From Marinagarivorans cellulosilyticus (GTDB lineage Bacteria; Pseudomonadota; Gammaproteobacteria; Pseudomonadales; Cellvibrionaceae): a DNA stretch of 64,000 nt. Location: positions 4,308,685 to 4,372,684 of the forward strand of contig NZ_AP023086.1 of assembly GCF_021655555.1 (NCBI RefSeq). Direction: 5' to 3'. Made by a program: the position numbers and the translations under genes. How positions within the stretch are numbered: the stretch's first letter is position 1; every line of letters begins with the position of its first letter. Of the stretch, positions 38,700 to 49,182 are shown in pieces. The notes below the pieces were generated by a model that saw nothing but the letters and a program-made list of their open reading frames with translations, made no database searches and had not been told where the DNA came from.

Positions 38700-40024
38700 A
38701 ACCGGAAACTACCGCCGTTGGCCAGCTCGTCTTCCATCGCAGCGATGTCTGGGCAAAACAGCTTGATGGCTACCGCACGATCTTTAAAGTTCAGCAAGTT
38801 ATTGCGCTTGGTTAGATCCAGCAGCTTACGTTGCCAGGTGTCAATGCGCGTTTCGGGGGTGTCTTGCTGCACACGCTCATCGGCCCGCACCGGCGGTAGC
38901 GGTGGCACAACGGGCAATGGCAATACCGCTGTGCTCTTAGCAAAAATCTCTTCGCGCTTAGGCTCAACCGTAGAAAGCGGTTTAATCTGCCGTGCTCGCG
39001 CCTGCGCAATATCAATCACAAACACAAATTCGTTTTCTTTCTCTTCGGTAATTAGGCTGCGCGCATGCTCCTTGGCTTGCTCAAAGGTTACTGGTGGCGA
39101 GTTGGTCACCAGTGTGGTCTCAAACAGCACCATATCGCGGTTATCCACGCGCTTGCGAATATCCATCGGGTCATCGTTGGTTAATACCGGTAAACGCTCA
39201 TCAATAAGCCACGCGCCTGCAAAGGCATGCCCCTGGGTTAAAGCCACAACGGCATTCAAACCCATGGCCTCAATACAACTGGCAAACAGTAAGGAGGTAT
39301 CCAAGCAGGCCGCAATTTTACCGGTGCTAATATCCGCCGCTAGGCGAATGCGCTGCCCTTGGCGCGCAAACCCAACTGGGGGTGACACATACGCCAACTG
39401 CTGGTTCACAATCACGTTCCACAGCGCCGCCAGCATCATGTAGGGTTTGTCGCGGGTATTGGATTGGTAACCATCAATCGAACGACCCTGTCCAGCGCGC
39501 TCCAGCACCGCAGTCGCATCTCGCAGCAATGACTCAACATACACGCCGTTGGGCTTAACAAAAGCTGCTAGCAAGTCTGGCTGGCGGCTTTCACCACCCC
39601 AATAGTTGGCCGGTAAAATCGCCAGCGGTACGGTTTTTGCGGTTAACAAGGTGCCGTCATCGCGAAGCACTTGGAAATTCAGCTCGAGCGTTAGCTCCTC
39701 AGTCATTCCAAATAGCTTGTCGAATGGCAGCTTTAAATCCTTTTTTGGCAGGCTGAGTATTTGCTGCGGCTCGAGTGAATCCACCATCCATTCCACCTCG
39801 GCCAACCAACCCGGTATCTCCTCCAGCACCACTTTTAAAGTGTTAAAGGGCTTGAGTGTCGGCTTGCGCTGTTGCCCCTCAGCGCTATTCTCACCGTCGG
39901 GCTCTTCTTCGGAAGGCACTGCATACTCAAGCTTGAAGGTCTTAAGCAACGGGTAAGCATTTTGCTGCGCTGCAAGCGAGAATGTACTGGATACATCAAT
40001 GTCTAGCTGAATATGCGATGGCAT
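38639..40024 (-). pseudogene. DUF4011-type helicase, N-terminal fragment
   Basis: 461 codons, whereas DUF4011 helicases are usually around 1,500-2,000 residues. The N-terminal domain is followed by TRIDTWQRKLLDLTKRNNLL, the DUF4011 hallmark (residues ~395-415), then NFKDRAVAIKLFCPDIAAMEDELA, after which resemblance ends and the last ~15 codons (IHGNGTSSLTRRP) are junction sequence. The helicase motor, nuclease-like and DUF3320-like parts are absent. Such helicases occur in prokaryotic defence islands. This copy is certainly inactive as a helicase. Confidence 0.75.
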
Positions 40025-40167
40025 GGTTACCCCTTGTTATTCATCTCTCTACCGTTGACGCCGCATCTTATCGAATAATAGCCAGCGGGCCTTCATTGAA
40101 CAGTATAGTTATGTCTGTCTATTGCCAATCAAAGGCTCAGCCCTCACTAAAACGGCAGTCAGAACTG

Positions 40168-40902
40168 CTATTCTCCGGTTATCAACTCAAGACACATTTT
40201 CAAGGTGGCGACCTCTTCGCTTGCAACCATATCTATAAACAAACTGTAGTCATTTGTGGTATGGGCAGTATCCAATGCCTCGTAGTACGCCAATCGATCT
40301 TTTACTTGAATAACAACGGGTAACAAGCCGTTTCGCATTAATTCAAAATTCATCAGCAGTCGTGCGGTTCGCCCATTTCCATCTATAAACGGGTGAATTT
40401 TTACGAAGTCCACATGCAAGCGGGCAGCAGACTCTAGAGGGTGCAAGTTACTGTTGTTGTAGCTTTCCACGAGTTGCTGAATTTCATCGGGAACTTTAAA
40501 ATGCTCGGGAGGGCGGTGTTCGGCGCCCGAAATTAGGACATTTTGCTTCCTGTAGGCTCCCGCATTTTTGTCATCTATTTGCTTCAACACAAGATGATGG
40601 ATGGATTTAATCAAACTTTCGCTTAAAGGGTCTTTTTGGCTCACGATGTCTTCAACAAAGTCGATGGCTTCCTTATGATTTATCGCCTCAAAATGCTCGC
40701 GCATTAACTTGCCGCCCACCGTAATCCCTTCTAGCACCACCTTGGTTTCTTTGAGCGTCAGCGTATTTCCTTCAATAGCATTAGAATTATATGTCCAGTC
40801 TAAAACCAGCTTTTCATGTAAGCTTTTAACGGTATGCTCTGGTAACGGACGCAATGCATCGTATTGTGCTTTTAGCGTATCTAACTCATTAAACTTCATC
40901 AT
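40168..40902 (-). CDS. Fic-family AMP-transferase (class II)
   Basis: A 244-residue Fic protein with the catalytic motif HPFIDGNGRTAR at 170-181 (HxFx[DE]GNGRxxR) and the inhibitory helix motif SNAIEGN at 40-46 ([ST]xxxE[GN]) in the N-terminal part. That placement makes it a class II, self-inhibited Fic enzyme. The family transfers AMP (sometimes other nucleotide moieties) from a nucleotide to a target hydroxyl, and E44 would normally block productive ATP binding. No antitoxin-type partner gene is next to it, which fits the intramolecular control. The first two codons are both ATG. It sits alone between the truncated helicase fragment and a palindrome-rich gap. Confidence 0.9.
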   Translation of the reverse strand: MMKFNELDTLKAQYDALRPLPEHTVKSLHEKLVLDWTYNSNAIEGNTLTLKETKVVLEGITVGGKLMREHFEAINHKEAIDFVEDIVSQKDPLSESLIKSIHHLVLKQIDDKNAGAYRKQNVLISGAEHRPPEHFKVPDEIQQLVESYNNSNLHPLESAARLHVDFVKIHPFIDGNGRTARLLMNFELMRNGLLPVVIQVKDRLAYYEALDTAHTTNDYSLFIDMVASEEVATLKMCLELITGE

Positions 40903-41276
40903 TATTACCTAAATCAAGTGTCATCATGGGCCACTAATTCAGCGAAAAATAAAGCCGGTATTAGCGTTCACTTATTGCAGCATCCCACTGCTCGGCATAG
41001 CCGTTTTTGGTCATATACCCATTTACTTTAATAAAAACCTTCTGCATCCAGAATTCAATATCGTAAATCCCTTATATCGTTTTGTCGCTTTCATTATCTG
41101 AAATGGCTTGTAGTCACACTCACGCACACCGTGCGTAACTCCCCCTAGCCGTGATACCCCTCTTTGCAAAGAGTCGATTGATTAGGATCAATCACGGTGC
41201 GAAATGCTACGCCCAAATGACTACCACCAAGCTTTCTGTGCTCCAAGAGCACAACATGGACCACACAACACTATCA
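40903..41276. other. Gap with palindrome cluster and a short coding remnant
   Basis: A ~374-bp gap. On the minus strand 40968-41069 codes for a short tail (DIEFWMQKVFIKVNGYMTKN, then GYAEQWDAAISER and stop) preceded closely by a stop codon, so it is a remnant of an unknown gene. The palindrome cluster (41122-41197) follows on the right. Confidence 0.5.
41122..41197. repeat. Cluster of nested inverted repeats
   Basis: ACGCAC-acc-GTGCGT (41122-41136); CCGTGAT (41149-41155) pairing with ATCACGG (41191-41197); within this, the perfect palindrome CTCTTTGCAAAGAG (41160-41173) and GATTGAT-TAGG-ATCAATC (41176-41193). The outer arms and inner hairpins would fold as a branched structure. Confidence 0.65.
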
Positions 41277-42170
41277 CTACGTTTTTGTTAGTGTATCGTT
41301 CTTTTCATAATCTCTTGCACGAGTTTTGTAAAGGTTTTTAAACAGTACTTTTCCTTGCGCATCAAGGTGATAAGCAGCATCGTTTGTTAAAAAATAAATT
41401 TGTTTGGCATCTTGATGAATAATACGGCCATACACTTTTTTACCCTCATCTGTAATGCTGGCGCAAGACAATACAATTTCCCCCTTTACAGTAGACCACT
41501 CTATCGCCTCTAGAGTAATCTCATGATTACATACGCCCTCGTTCATTAAGGATTCAACTGATGCTCGCCCTAAGTGATTACCCAGCGAAAGGCCAAACCA
41601 TAAAAACGAAAAGATAAAAACAATCAAAAGACCACCTATAACTTGCAAGGCAAACCCAGCTGCACCTGCAATTAAAATAATCGCCGGGGCTTTAAGCCTT
41701 CTTAGCCATTTTAACCAATAAAGATTAGGTCGGACCGTTGCAACAACCCTCCGCGCGACTCCTTTACTTGCAGACTCGTATAAAAGAAAAGCCGCTGCTA
41801 GAGCTAAAGCAACCGCAGTTAAAGTGCCATTTCTAAGCAGTGCCTCGTCATTTAAAGCGTGGGCAATAATTAATTTAACGCCTTCTGCAACACCAGAAGA
41901 AGTCAAATGCAACGACTCATTCACCATTAAATTAACATCTGATGAATAAAACCCCATTCGCTCTAACTGCCCTTTCAAATAAGAGAAGCCAAAAAAATGC
42001 GAGTATGTTGTCAAAAATGCAAGAATCGACGATATTTTCACCCAACCAATTAATGACCTTGATGAGGAAGGACTACCCTTTTCACTTTTCACAACACTTT
42101 CCCTATACGCATCGCCCTTGACTTTATCGGTTTGAGTCGCATCTTGGTTCGCATTATTCTCATTGCACAT
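41277..42170 (-). CDS. Membrane protein next to Mrr, unknown family
   Basis: 297 residues. A hydrophilic N-terminal ~40 residues (KVKGDAYRESVVKSEKGSP) is followed by a hydrophobic segment (ILAFLTTYSHFFGFSYL), another near 115-133 (LTAVALALAAAFLLYES), and a closely spaced pair near 160-200 (IILIAGAAGFALQVIGGLL, IVFIFSFLWFGLSL). The C-terminal ~90 residues are soluble (YGRIIHQDAKQIYFLTND). I do not recognise a family. It starts 12 bp after the mrr stop, so co-expression is likely. A membrane partner for a nuclease in a defence island is suggestive but unproven. Confidence 0.65.
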   Translation of the reverse strand: MCNENNANQDATQTDKVKGDAYRESVVKSEKGSPSSSRSLIGWVKISSILAFLTTYSHFFGFSYLKGQLERMGFYSSDVNLMVNESLHLTSSGVAEGVKLIIAHALNDEALLRNGTLTAVALALAAAFLLYESASKGVARRVVATVRPNLYWLKWLRRLKAPAIILIAGAAGFALQVIGGLLIVFIFSFLWFGLSLGNHLGRASVESLMNEGVCNHEITLEAIEWSTVKGEIVLSCASITDEGKKVYGRIIHQDAKQIYFLTNDAAYHLDAQGKVLFKNLYKTRARDYEKNDTLTKT

Positions 42171-42182
42171 AAAGGTTCTCTC

Positions 42183-43127
42183 TTAACACCCTACTTTCAC
42201 ATCATCAACCAAATCATCCCAAAAATCGGAATCCATTTTTTTAATGACTAGGGTTTGCTCGGCTTGCATGCCTAGGCCGAATTCGTAGATGAATTCTGCG
42301 AGTTTTTCGCCGTCGATTAATACTAAGGTGGTGCTGCCGTTTAGGCTGGTGCTGTATTCTAGGGCGTGTTTTGTGAATGAAGAGGTGGTAATAAAAACGC
42401 CTTTGTTGGATTGGGCTACGGCGAGTGCGCCGACGAAACGTTGGATTTCTTCGCGGCCTACGGTAATGTCGCGGCGGTAGCGTTTGGCTTGTAAATGGAT
42501 TTTGCCTAAGCCTAAAACGTCTTCTTTAATGACGCCATCTATACCGCCATCGCCGGATGCTTTGGTCACTTGCCCTGCATCTTTAATTTTTCCGCCATAA
42601 CCCATTTTTTCGAGGAGTTTTACCACCAGCTTTTCGAACTCGTAGGGGTTTTTACTTAAAATGGTATCTAAAATTAGCTCGCACTCGGCTTCACGAATTT
42701 CTTCAAAGGCTTGCAGCATTTGTTCATGGGGTGTGGTTTGTATGGGAGTGCCGATGGCTGTTGTGGCCTGGATTGGCGATCCAGTAAATTGGCGCTTCTC
42801 TTTTTCGCGCTGATTAATGGCGTCTTTTACATAGCTTTTAATATCGTTTGGCTTAGCTAAAAAAGTTCTGCCAAGGGTGGTAATTTCATACATCCCGCGC
42901 TTGGGGCGATCCACTAAACCGGTATTTTTCAAATAACTTAAACACCAACTCAAACGATCTAAAAAAACCGTGCCATTGCCAGAGGCATACTCCTGCCCGA
43001 TCTCCTCCTCGCTCAAAGCAAACTCTTTAGCCAGCGGTAACTCGATGGAGCGCCAAGGCGTTACACCATTAACATCAAGGTACTTTAAAGCCGCATTAAA
43101 TAAATCGTCGTATTTTGGTATGCTCAT
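42183..43127 (-). CDS. mrr: Mrr-type restriction endonuclease
   Basis: A 314-residue protein if it starts at ATG 43127, which has a GGCAGGG ribosome-binding site and begins MSIPKYDDLFNAALKYL like Mrr relatives; an upstream ATG at 43214 is possible but adds an atypical 29 residues. The N-terminal winged-helix Mrr_N domain (through KRGMYEITTLGRTFL) is followed by the Mrr_cat PD-(D/E)XK domain, in which GDGGIDGVI supplies the acidic residue and IHLQAKRY the QxK. The family cuts DNA carrying modified bases. It follows the DruE-like gene by 145 bp in the same direction. Confidence 0.88.
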   Translation of the reverse strand: MSIPKYDDLFNAALKYLDVNGVTPWRSIELPLAKEFALSEEEIGQEYASGNGTVFLDRLSWCLSYLKNTGLVDRPKRGMYEITTLGRTFLAKPNDIKSYVKDAINQREKEKRQFTGSPIQATTAIGTPIQTTPHEQMLQAFEEIREAECELILDTILSKNPYEFEKLVVKLLEKMGYGGKIKDAGQVTKASGDGGIDGVIKEDVLGLGKIHLQAKRYRRDITVGREEIQRFVGALAVAQSNKGVFITTSSFTKHALEYSTSLNGSTTLVLIDGEKLAEFIYEFGLGMQAEQTLVIKKMDSDFWDDLVDDVKVGC

Positions 43128-43272
43128 TACCCTGCCTTCTGATTTTACTCGCCCTGAGAGACCAGAGCACTCATCATCTACCTTATGTAAATACTGGGAA
43201 AATCTTATAACCAACGATTAGAGTATTATAGTTATCGGCTTTCGACCAACCCCTTTTAACCTGCCAACATGA

Positions 43273-46200
43273 CTAACCGCCGAACTTATCGACGCAATAC
43301 ATTGTTACCGTTGATTCATACTCACGATTCATCAAATTGGAAATACCGCCACTCATTTCGAAAACGACTGTCTCAGGTGCGCCAGTCTGTTGATCGACCA
43401 AAGTAAACGTGATTTTACGATCATGGAAATCTTTCTTTTTCCGAACATCGAATACTTTTACATACACCTTCGCAAGACCACACTGGCGAGACAAAATGTC
43501 GTTCAAAGATCTTTCGTATACGCGGTAATCATCATTTCTATCTTGCAATCGACAATCTATCTGGGAGCTTTCAACGTGTTCGACATACTGCAATATTGAA
43601 TCAATTAAGGGCTTCAAATATCGGGAAGTATTAGGCGTAGCCGCGTAGGGATCTCGAATTTCCAATCGTTCAACATATTTTCCTTTGAGGTATTCAAAAA
43701 TATTCTCATAGTTTCGCACCTCACCTGCATCATACCTAAACACCTGAACTGGAGACCGAGAAGTAAAATACTCTAGTGGGTAAACATTTTTTTCTACGTC
43801 AATTAATATTCTGTCGACAACAGTAGAAAACTGATTTGGTTTTAAAGTAAATACAGAATCAGAATACTCAACAACATTCAAACATGAGAACCCCCCACTA
43901 CCAAACCACAAGCAGCCTTCTTCAGGTGATTCATAATTTCCCATAGCAAAAGGGACACATGACAAGTCTGACTCATCTATCCCTTCAGATACAAAAGAAA
44001 TCCTGAGATTTCCTTGTTCAACATATGGCCGAAGAAGTTCCAAAACTTTACGTAAAAAAGAAGGTGTTTTATCAAATTTATCTGGCAATTTATTCAACAA
44101 TAATATGGACACCTTCACATTACTGCTAAGAAGGTTTAATAGCCACCCGACTTGAATTGAGTTCTCAAATTTATCATCAACTAAGTGAGGAAGTGAAAAC
44201 AAGACACTCTCGTACTTTGACCACTGTTCAATCAACGAGGCCATACTTACCTGTGCTGAATATATACCCCCAACTTTTTGAATGGGGTGCTTTAAATCAG
44301 TGTCTGCCAGCAGTTTTTTAACGAAAAGAATTGCTTCACATCGTTTAAAACTATCCCAATGTCGTTGATTAGAATAATCACATATACAATTTATACATCC
44401 ACTATCACAATCCTTTGCGCAGGTAAGGTCTTCAAGCATTTGATTTAACAGTGCGTTAAATGTTGTGCCCTCAAAAATACGTCGTACATAACCAGCGCCA
44501 CCAGGAACACCGTCATATGCAATAAGCGTTAAATAACCACCCTCTGTTCGGTGAGAACTCCGGATTTCCGACGGAGGGATTTCTAACGTTTTTACAATAG
44601 CCATCCTAAGTACTTCTGCCAGTGTAGTAGCCACACCATTGCGAAGCTCCAAAGCCTCATCAGCCGAAATATTTGGGGGTAACTCTATACGTTGATTTAA
44701 ACGGTACAATAGAACATCCGTATTAAACTCGTGAGCTAAAGCGGTTTTTTCTAGCCTCTGATTACATTTTCGGCCACTATCTGGCATTTCATGCTCACGC
44801 GGCGGCCTAGTTGATTCAGCCTGCTCCATATGGTTACAATAAGAGCAACGCCAATATCCCAACTTGCCAACCCCTTGGTTCAACACAAAAAGTCTACCGT
44901 CAATCTCGTCATCCGCGTAAGCCGCCATAAAGGTTTTCTTTACCAATGAGTGATCGGTATCAACGTAGCGTTCAAATGGCGGGATAACTATCAGCTTCGC
45001 CTCATCCGCTTGTACAGATCTTTTCCTTGTCGTGGAAGGATCCTTCCCCTTAGATTCTTTAAAGGCTGTCACAAAGCCCTTGGGCTTTAAAAAAGAAACA
45101 GCAGATTCGGTAATTCTGTGTTTACAATTTTCACATTCAACAGCTTGATCTTCCCTATCGTCGGCTATATTGGCATGTGAACAATTTCTACATATTGAAA
45201 CGACTTGCGTAGGCATAAAATCACGAGGAGAGTATGCTAACCCAGCACTGCGCCATATTCGACCATTCGCTATAACTTCAGAACCTGGCGCATATTCAGA
45301 AATCCCCATCGAAGCGTCACGAACAAGTTCGATATCAGACTTTAAGTATTGATTACCGAACTTTTTAGTCTCCTTAGTAACTTCCAATGTTAACGAGTGA
45401 ATTGGAAAGCTATAGGTAGGGATAAGCCCTTTTTCAGAAAGTTTCGAAACTAAAAACTGCCCCAAATAGTTATCTTTTTGCTCCTTCCATCGGGAATACA
45501 CTTTAATGGAGTTTTCATTCCCCTCATCAAATTCTTTTCTCGCGATTGCCATTTTTTGTTGATACTTAACACAGCGCTCTTCACTTAAACCAGCGAACAG
45601 AGTCATTTCCTCGACAAACAAATCAATAATTGGCTGTAACTGAGGCTTAACGCTCGCCCTGTCATTTTCGGGAATCATGTTAATGAGCCTTTCCGCTTCA
45701 CCCAATGACTCCTTACCGGATTCAGATTCCAACCAATGCTGCACCTTTTTCCTAAAAGCAAAAGAAAAACCATCAACAATATCTTCGCCAAACAAATCAA
45801 ATAATGTTGGAGCTCGCAATCGATCTAGTGTAATAGATTCCTCTAAAAAACCAGCTAACAAAATTGACAATTGATGCCTCTGAATTATCGTAGCGTTTGT
45901 TAAACACACAACAGGGTCCGTTGCCTGCTTCGCTAGATAAGACTTAAAATTTGAAAATACAACTCTATCGTAATGTGAATTTCTTGCGATTGTCACGCAA
46001 AAAGGCGCAGCTTGCGCTCTGCGCCCTGCACGTCCAGTCCTCTGCTGATAATTCGCAACACCGGGCGGCACGTTCAAATTAACAACTGCCTCTAGCTCCC
46101 CAAGATCAACCCCTACCTCCATTGTTGTTGTACAACTTAAGACGTTAACTTTTGAATCGAAAAAATGTGATTCTATTTTTTCACGAAGATCCGTAGAAAG

Positions 46201-49182
46201 AGACGCTGTATGCTCCCTCGCACTAACTATATTTGATTCCGCCAAAGTATAAGAATGAATATAATGATTTCTATTCGGGCTCCTATCTTCGGAATTACAT
46301 GGGGTAACATCTCCAATACACCCAAATGCGGTACATTTGTCTTTAACAACATAATGCTGCTTAAGTCCGCATGATGAACACTTATAGATCGTTTCCATTG
46401 CTGAGTTTTTGATAACAATTGCTGACGCATCAAGCGCTCGGCCCGAACCGGCATTCAACAACAATTTCGTTTTAAGTAACAGGCTCCAAAATTCCTGCAT
46501 AAATTCGGCGCAAACATCAGGAGCCCAACCCAACTGTTTTGTTAGGTACCATGTTCGCCTATTGAATCGTTTAGAGCCCAATTTTGTGACCCAGGAAAAA
46601 TCTGCCTTTGAACCAGCGCCCGACCGCTCGAATTCAAACACCTTTATACCCGTATAACGCTCCCCCCAGATAAGCGTACTATTGGGGTCAGGATCATTCG
46701 GGATATTGGTAATACACTTACTACGCCTTATGTGCTCAAGAAATATATGACAAATAGAATTTAACTCGTCTTTACTAGCTATACTCGAAAACTGTTTTGT
46801 AAGAGCTCTAACAATAGCCGCTAGAGGCCTCTCCTTGTACGTAACCGCAACCAAGCCCAGTGATTCAATGGATACTCGGCGTCCGGGTGGAGTGCAAAAC
46901 TCTGCGACTATACGTCCCGTCAATAAATCCTTTACATCTTCATAATATTCACGTGACTCGCCATTTGAATCGGGATAAGAGAAGCTATTGCGCTTTTGCC
47001 AAATAGCACGAACTTTATTTGCTACAGTGTCAAATGGAAGTGCTATATCATCTTCACTCAAAGCCTCAATCACGGCTGACCTATGTGCGAAATCATTTCC
47101 TGTTCGTTCAAAATAGGGCGCAAAAAAAGCAGCGTCTTGGCGATTGTCAGAAAACGTCAATAACTTTCGACCTGAAGCCGGACGTTGGTCAACCGTTTGC
47201 GCGGGAAGTGCCTCAAGAACTTTTTGTGTAATAACGCTAGATAGAGATTCATTTCCAGGGTAAAAACGACTGATGATTTCAGCGTTTGCACCCGATGCGT
47301 GAGCATTACACGCGGCACAATTTTTCAAATAGTGCTTTCTGTCATGCTCATCCTCATTGGTATCAACCTCAAACAGCTCAACACCACCCTCGTCAAGTAA
47401 CAATCCGGTTAAAGGATCAATGCGAATGCTCTTCCATTTAATATTACCTCCATGATCTGCTTCGTCATCTTCGTCATAGACAAACCCGCTTGTCGGTTGA
47501 CCCAGCCAGTAAACTCTGCGCTGTGCAGCCCCTTGTATCGTTGGGTATCTATTGTGCAACTTGCCGTTATGTACATAACCTTCAAGATAGGGTTGCCCAC
47601 ACTGCCGGCACGTTAGCAGAGGATAAAAGACCCCTGCCGAAGTTTCTTTATGTGTTCGCAACTTCAAATCAGAGTAGCCTTCACTTGAATTTGCAGGTAA
47701 TACACATGCTCCCTCAATCGCCCCAGCCATAATATGATGACGACAAGGTAATAACGGAAACCCGTTTACATCAGACTTGGCAAACATGCCTATTTGAACT
47801 ATTCCCGTTAACGCACTAATCCGATCGGTTAAAATACTTTGAGGAAAGATAGCTTCAGCCAAATGTTCAAAATGTATAACGCCTTGCTGTAAAGTATCTG
47901 CGGCTTTACATAACTCAGCATTATCTATAAAACATTTAAAAATACATTTTTCCAATTCCTTCTTGGAGCCAGAATCACATATTTCATTCAGTGTATCTTC
48001 AGGCAAAACAGACTGTAGATTAACACCGCACCTTTCTATACAATCCGAAAAATTAAAACCAATCTGATCTTCAGATAATTTATTTTCTTGCAAGAACAAG
48101 TGCATTGCTTCGCCAAGCGACTTCCACTGTTCACAATCCAAAGAAAACTTACTCCCCGCCCGAGTCATTAGATCTGCGTGAGCTTCTCGTTTACCACGGA
48201 TCACTTTAGGCGATTTTTCACCAAAGAGATTCGATGCAAATTCTTTGAGCTTAACTTCAGATTCAGGGGAACTCCCTAAACTAGCACTGGTGGCGAAATA
48301 CTGAACTGAGCCATCAACACCGACACGATTTTTAAGCTTACGTAACAACATCGCAACTTCTGTTGCTTGAGCGCCGTTATATGTATGGACTTCGTCTAAA
48401 ACCAATGCTTGTAAATTACTCCCCCTAAACAGGCCGGAATTACTCGGCAGTAAAAGTAAATGCTCTAGCATCGCGTAGTTTGTCACTAAAACCTTTGGTG
48501 GTTTATCTAGCATCTCTTCTCTGGTCAACAACCAATTTCGCGGAATACCAGTTTCCCCAAACTCATCGTAGAGCTTAGAGTTTTCTAGCATTTCATTTTC
48601 CACTAGCTCCCGAGATACACCTTTCTTTGTTTGGCCAGTAAATCTACCAAAAGGAATTTGGTGATCCTTTAGATCCTTACCTAGCAACGGAGCTATACGA
48701 AAATACAATTGATCGTTCGCCAATGCATTCATTGGGTACACTAGAATAGCTCTAACCCCAGGATCATCAAAATTCGGATCATTCAAAAGAAGATCAACCA
48801 GAGGGTATAAAAATGTTTCTGTTTTACCGGAGCCTGTACCTGTCGCTACAACGAGATTTTCCTTATTCAAACACGCCTCGGTAAGCGCCAAATCTTGATG
48901 AAGGTGTAATTTACGATCAAGTATCTTTTCGCCCACTCCAGCCAAGCCATCATGCATAAACCCGCCATTACACTTCAAAAGCTCAGCTAACGGCCTACCT
49001 TTTTCAAAATCCGGCATGGTTTCAATATATGGGCCTTTAACTAACGACTCGGCCCCTAAAGCCTGCCAAAAAGACTCTGACAAACCCGAATAGCGAGAAT
49101 GTATAGGTACAGTAGTTGCTATGTATCGGCGTAATGTATCTTCTAGATTACCCTTTAACACTAACGGATTGGCTTCAGACAT
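43273..49182 (-). CDS. druE: DEAD/DEAH helicase with DUF1998, DruE-like (Druantia type III-like)
   Basis: A 1969-residue helicase. Walker A is ATGTGSGKT (113-121), motif II is DEVH (263-266), and motifs V/VI appear as TTTMEVGVDLG and QRTGRAGRR near residues 1040-1070. A zinc-binding DUF1998 region with the cluster CAKDCDSGCINCICDY lies near residue 1595. The C-terminal ~350 residues include a part ending HDRKITFTLVDQQ that may be a PLD/MIT_C-like domain (weak). Length, DUF1998 and the adjacent ~1140-aa partner match the two-gene Druantia type III layout. The start overlaps the upstream stop by 8 bp (ATGTCTGA). Confidence 0.8.
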   Translation of the reverse strand: MSEANPLVLKGNLEDTLRRYIATTVPIHSRYSGLSESFWQALGAESLVKGPYIETMPDFEKGRPLAELLKCNGGFMHDGLAGVGEKILDRKLHLHQDLALTEACLNKENLVVATGTGSGKTETFLYPLVDLLLNDPNFDDPGVRAILVYPMNALANDQLYFRIAPLLGKDLKDHQIPFGRFTGQTKKGVSRELVENEMLENSKLYDEFGETGIPRNWLLTREEMLDKPPKVLVTNYAMLEHLLLLPSNSGLFRGSNLQALVLDEVHTYNGAQATEVAMLLRKLKNRVGVDGSVQYFATSASLGSSPESEVKLKEFASNLFGEKSPKVIRGKREAHADLMTRAGSKFSLDCEQWKSLGEAMHLFLQENKLSEDQIGFNFSDCIERCGVNLQSVLPEDTLNEICDSGSKKELEKCIFKCFIDNAELCKAADTLQQGVIHFEHLAEAIFPQSILTDRISALTGIVQIGMFAKSDVNGFPLLPCRHHIMAGAIEGACVLPANSSEGYSDLKLRTHKETSAGVFYPLLTCRQCGQPYLEGYVHNGKLHNRYPTIQGAAQRRVYWLGQPTSGFVYDEDDEADHGGNIKWKSIRIDPLTGLLLDEGGVELFEVDTNEDEHDRKHYLKNCAACNAHASGANAEIISRFYPGNESLSSVITQKVLEALPAQTVDQRPASGRKLLTFSDNRQDAAFFAPYFERTGNDFAHRSAVIEALSEDDIALPFDTVANKVRAIWQKRNSFSYPDSNGESREYYEDVKDLLTGRIVAEFCTPPGRRVSIESLGLVAVTYKERPLAAIVRALTKQFSSIASKDELNSICHIFLEHIRRSKCITNIPNDPDPNSTLIWGERYTGIKVFEFERSGAGSKADFSWVTKLGSKRFNRRTWYLTKQLGWAPDVCAEFMQEFWSLLLKTKLLLNAGSGRALDASAIVIKNSAMETIYKCSSCGLKQHYVVKDKCTAFGCIGDVTPCNSEDRSPNRNHYIHSYTLAESNIVSAREHTASLSTDLREKIESHFFDSKVNVLSCTTTMEVGVDLGELEAVVNLNVPPGVANYQQRTGRAGRRAQAAPFCVTIARNSHYDRVVFSNFKSYLAKQATDPVVCLTNATIIQRHQLSILLAGFLEESITLDRLRAPTLFDLFGEDIVDGFSFAFRKKVQHWLESESGKESLGEAERLINMIPENDRASVKPQLQPIIDLFVEEMTLFAGLSEERCVKYQQKMAIARKEFDEGNENSIKVYSRWKEQKDNYLGQFLVSKLSEKGLIPTYSFPIHSLTLEVTKETKKFGNQYLKSDIELVRDASMGISEYAPGSEVIANGRIWRSAGLAYSPRDFMPTQVVSICRNCSHANIADDREDQAVECENCKHRITESAVSFLKPKGFVTAFKESKGKDPSTTRKRSVQADEAKLIVIPPFERYVDTDHSLVKKTFMAAYADDEIDGRLFVLNQGVGKLGYWRCSYCNHMEQAESTRPPREHEMPDSGRKCNQRLEKTALAHEFNTDVLLYRLNQRIELPPNISADEALELRNGVATTLAEVLRMAIVKTLEIPPSEIRSSHRTEGGYLTLIAYDGVPGGAGYVRRIFEGTTFNALLNQMLEDLTCAKDCDSGCINCICDYSNQRHWDSFKRCEAILFVKKLLADTDLKHPIQKVGGIYSAQVSMASLIEQWSKYESVLFSLPHLVDDKFENSIQVGWLLNLLSSNVKVSILLLNKLPDKFDKTPSFLRKVLELLRPYVEQGNLRISFVSEGIDESDLSCVPFAMGNYESPEEGCLWFGSGGFSCLNVVEYSDSVFTLKPNQFSTVVDRILIDVEKNVYPLEYFTSRSPVQVFRYDAGEVRNYENIFEYLKGKYVERLEIRDPYAATPNTSRYLKPLIDSILQYVEHVESSQIDCRLQDRNDDYRVYERSLNDILSRQCGLAKVYVKVFDVRKKKDFHDRKITFTLVDQQTGAPETVVFEMSGGISNLMNREYESTVTMYCVDKFGG

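Noticed and set aside
38718..39443. 241-codon plus-strand frame opposite the DUF4011 fragment
   Set aside because: Serine-rich, low-complexity antisense reading; the DUF4011 hallmark is on the minus strand.
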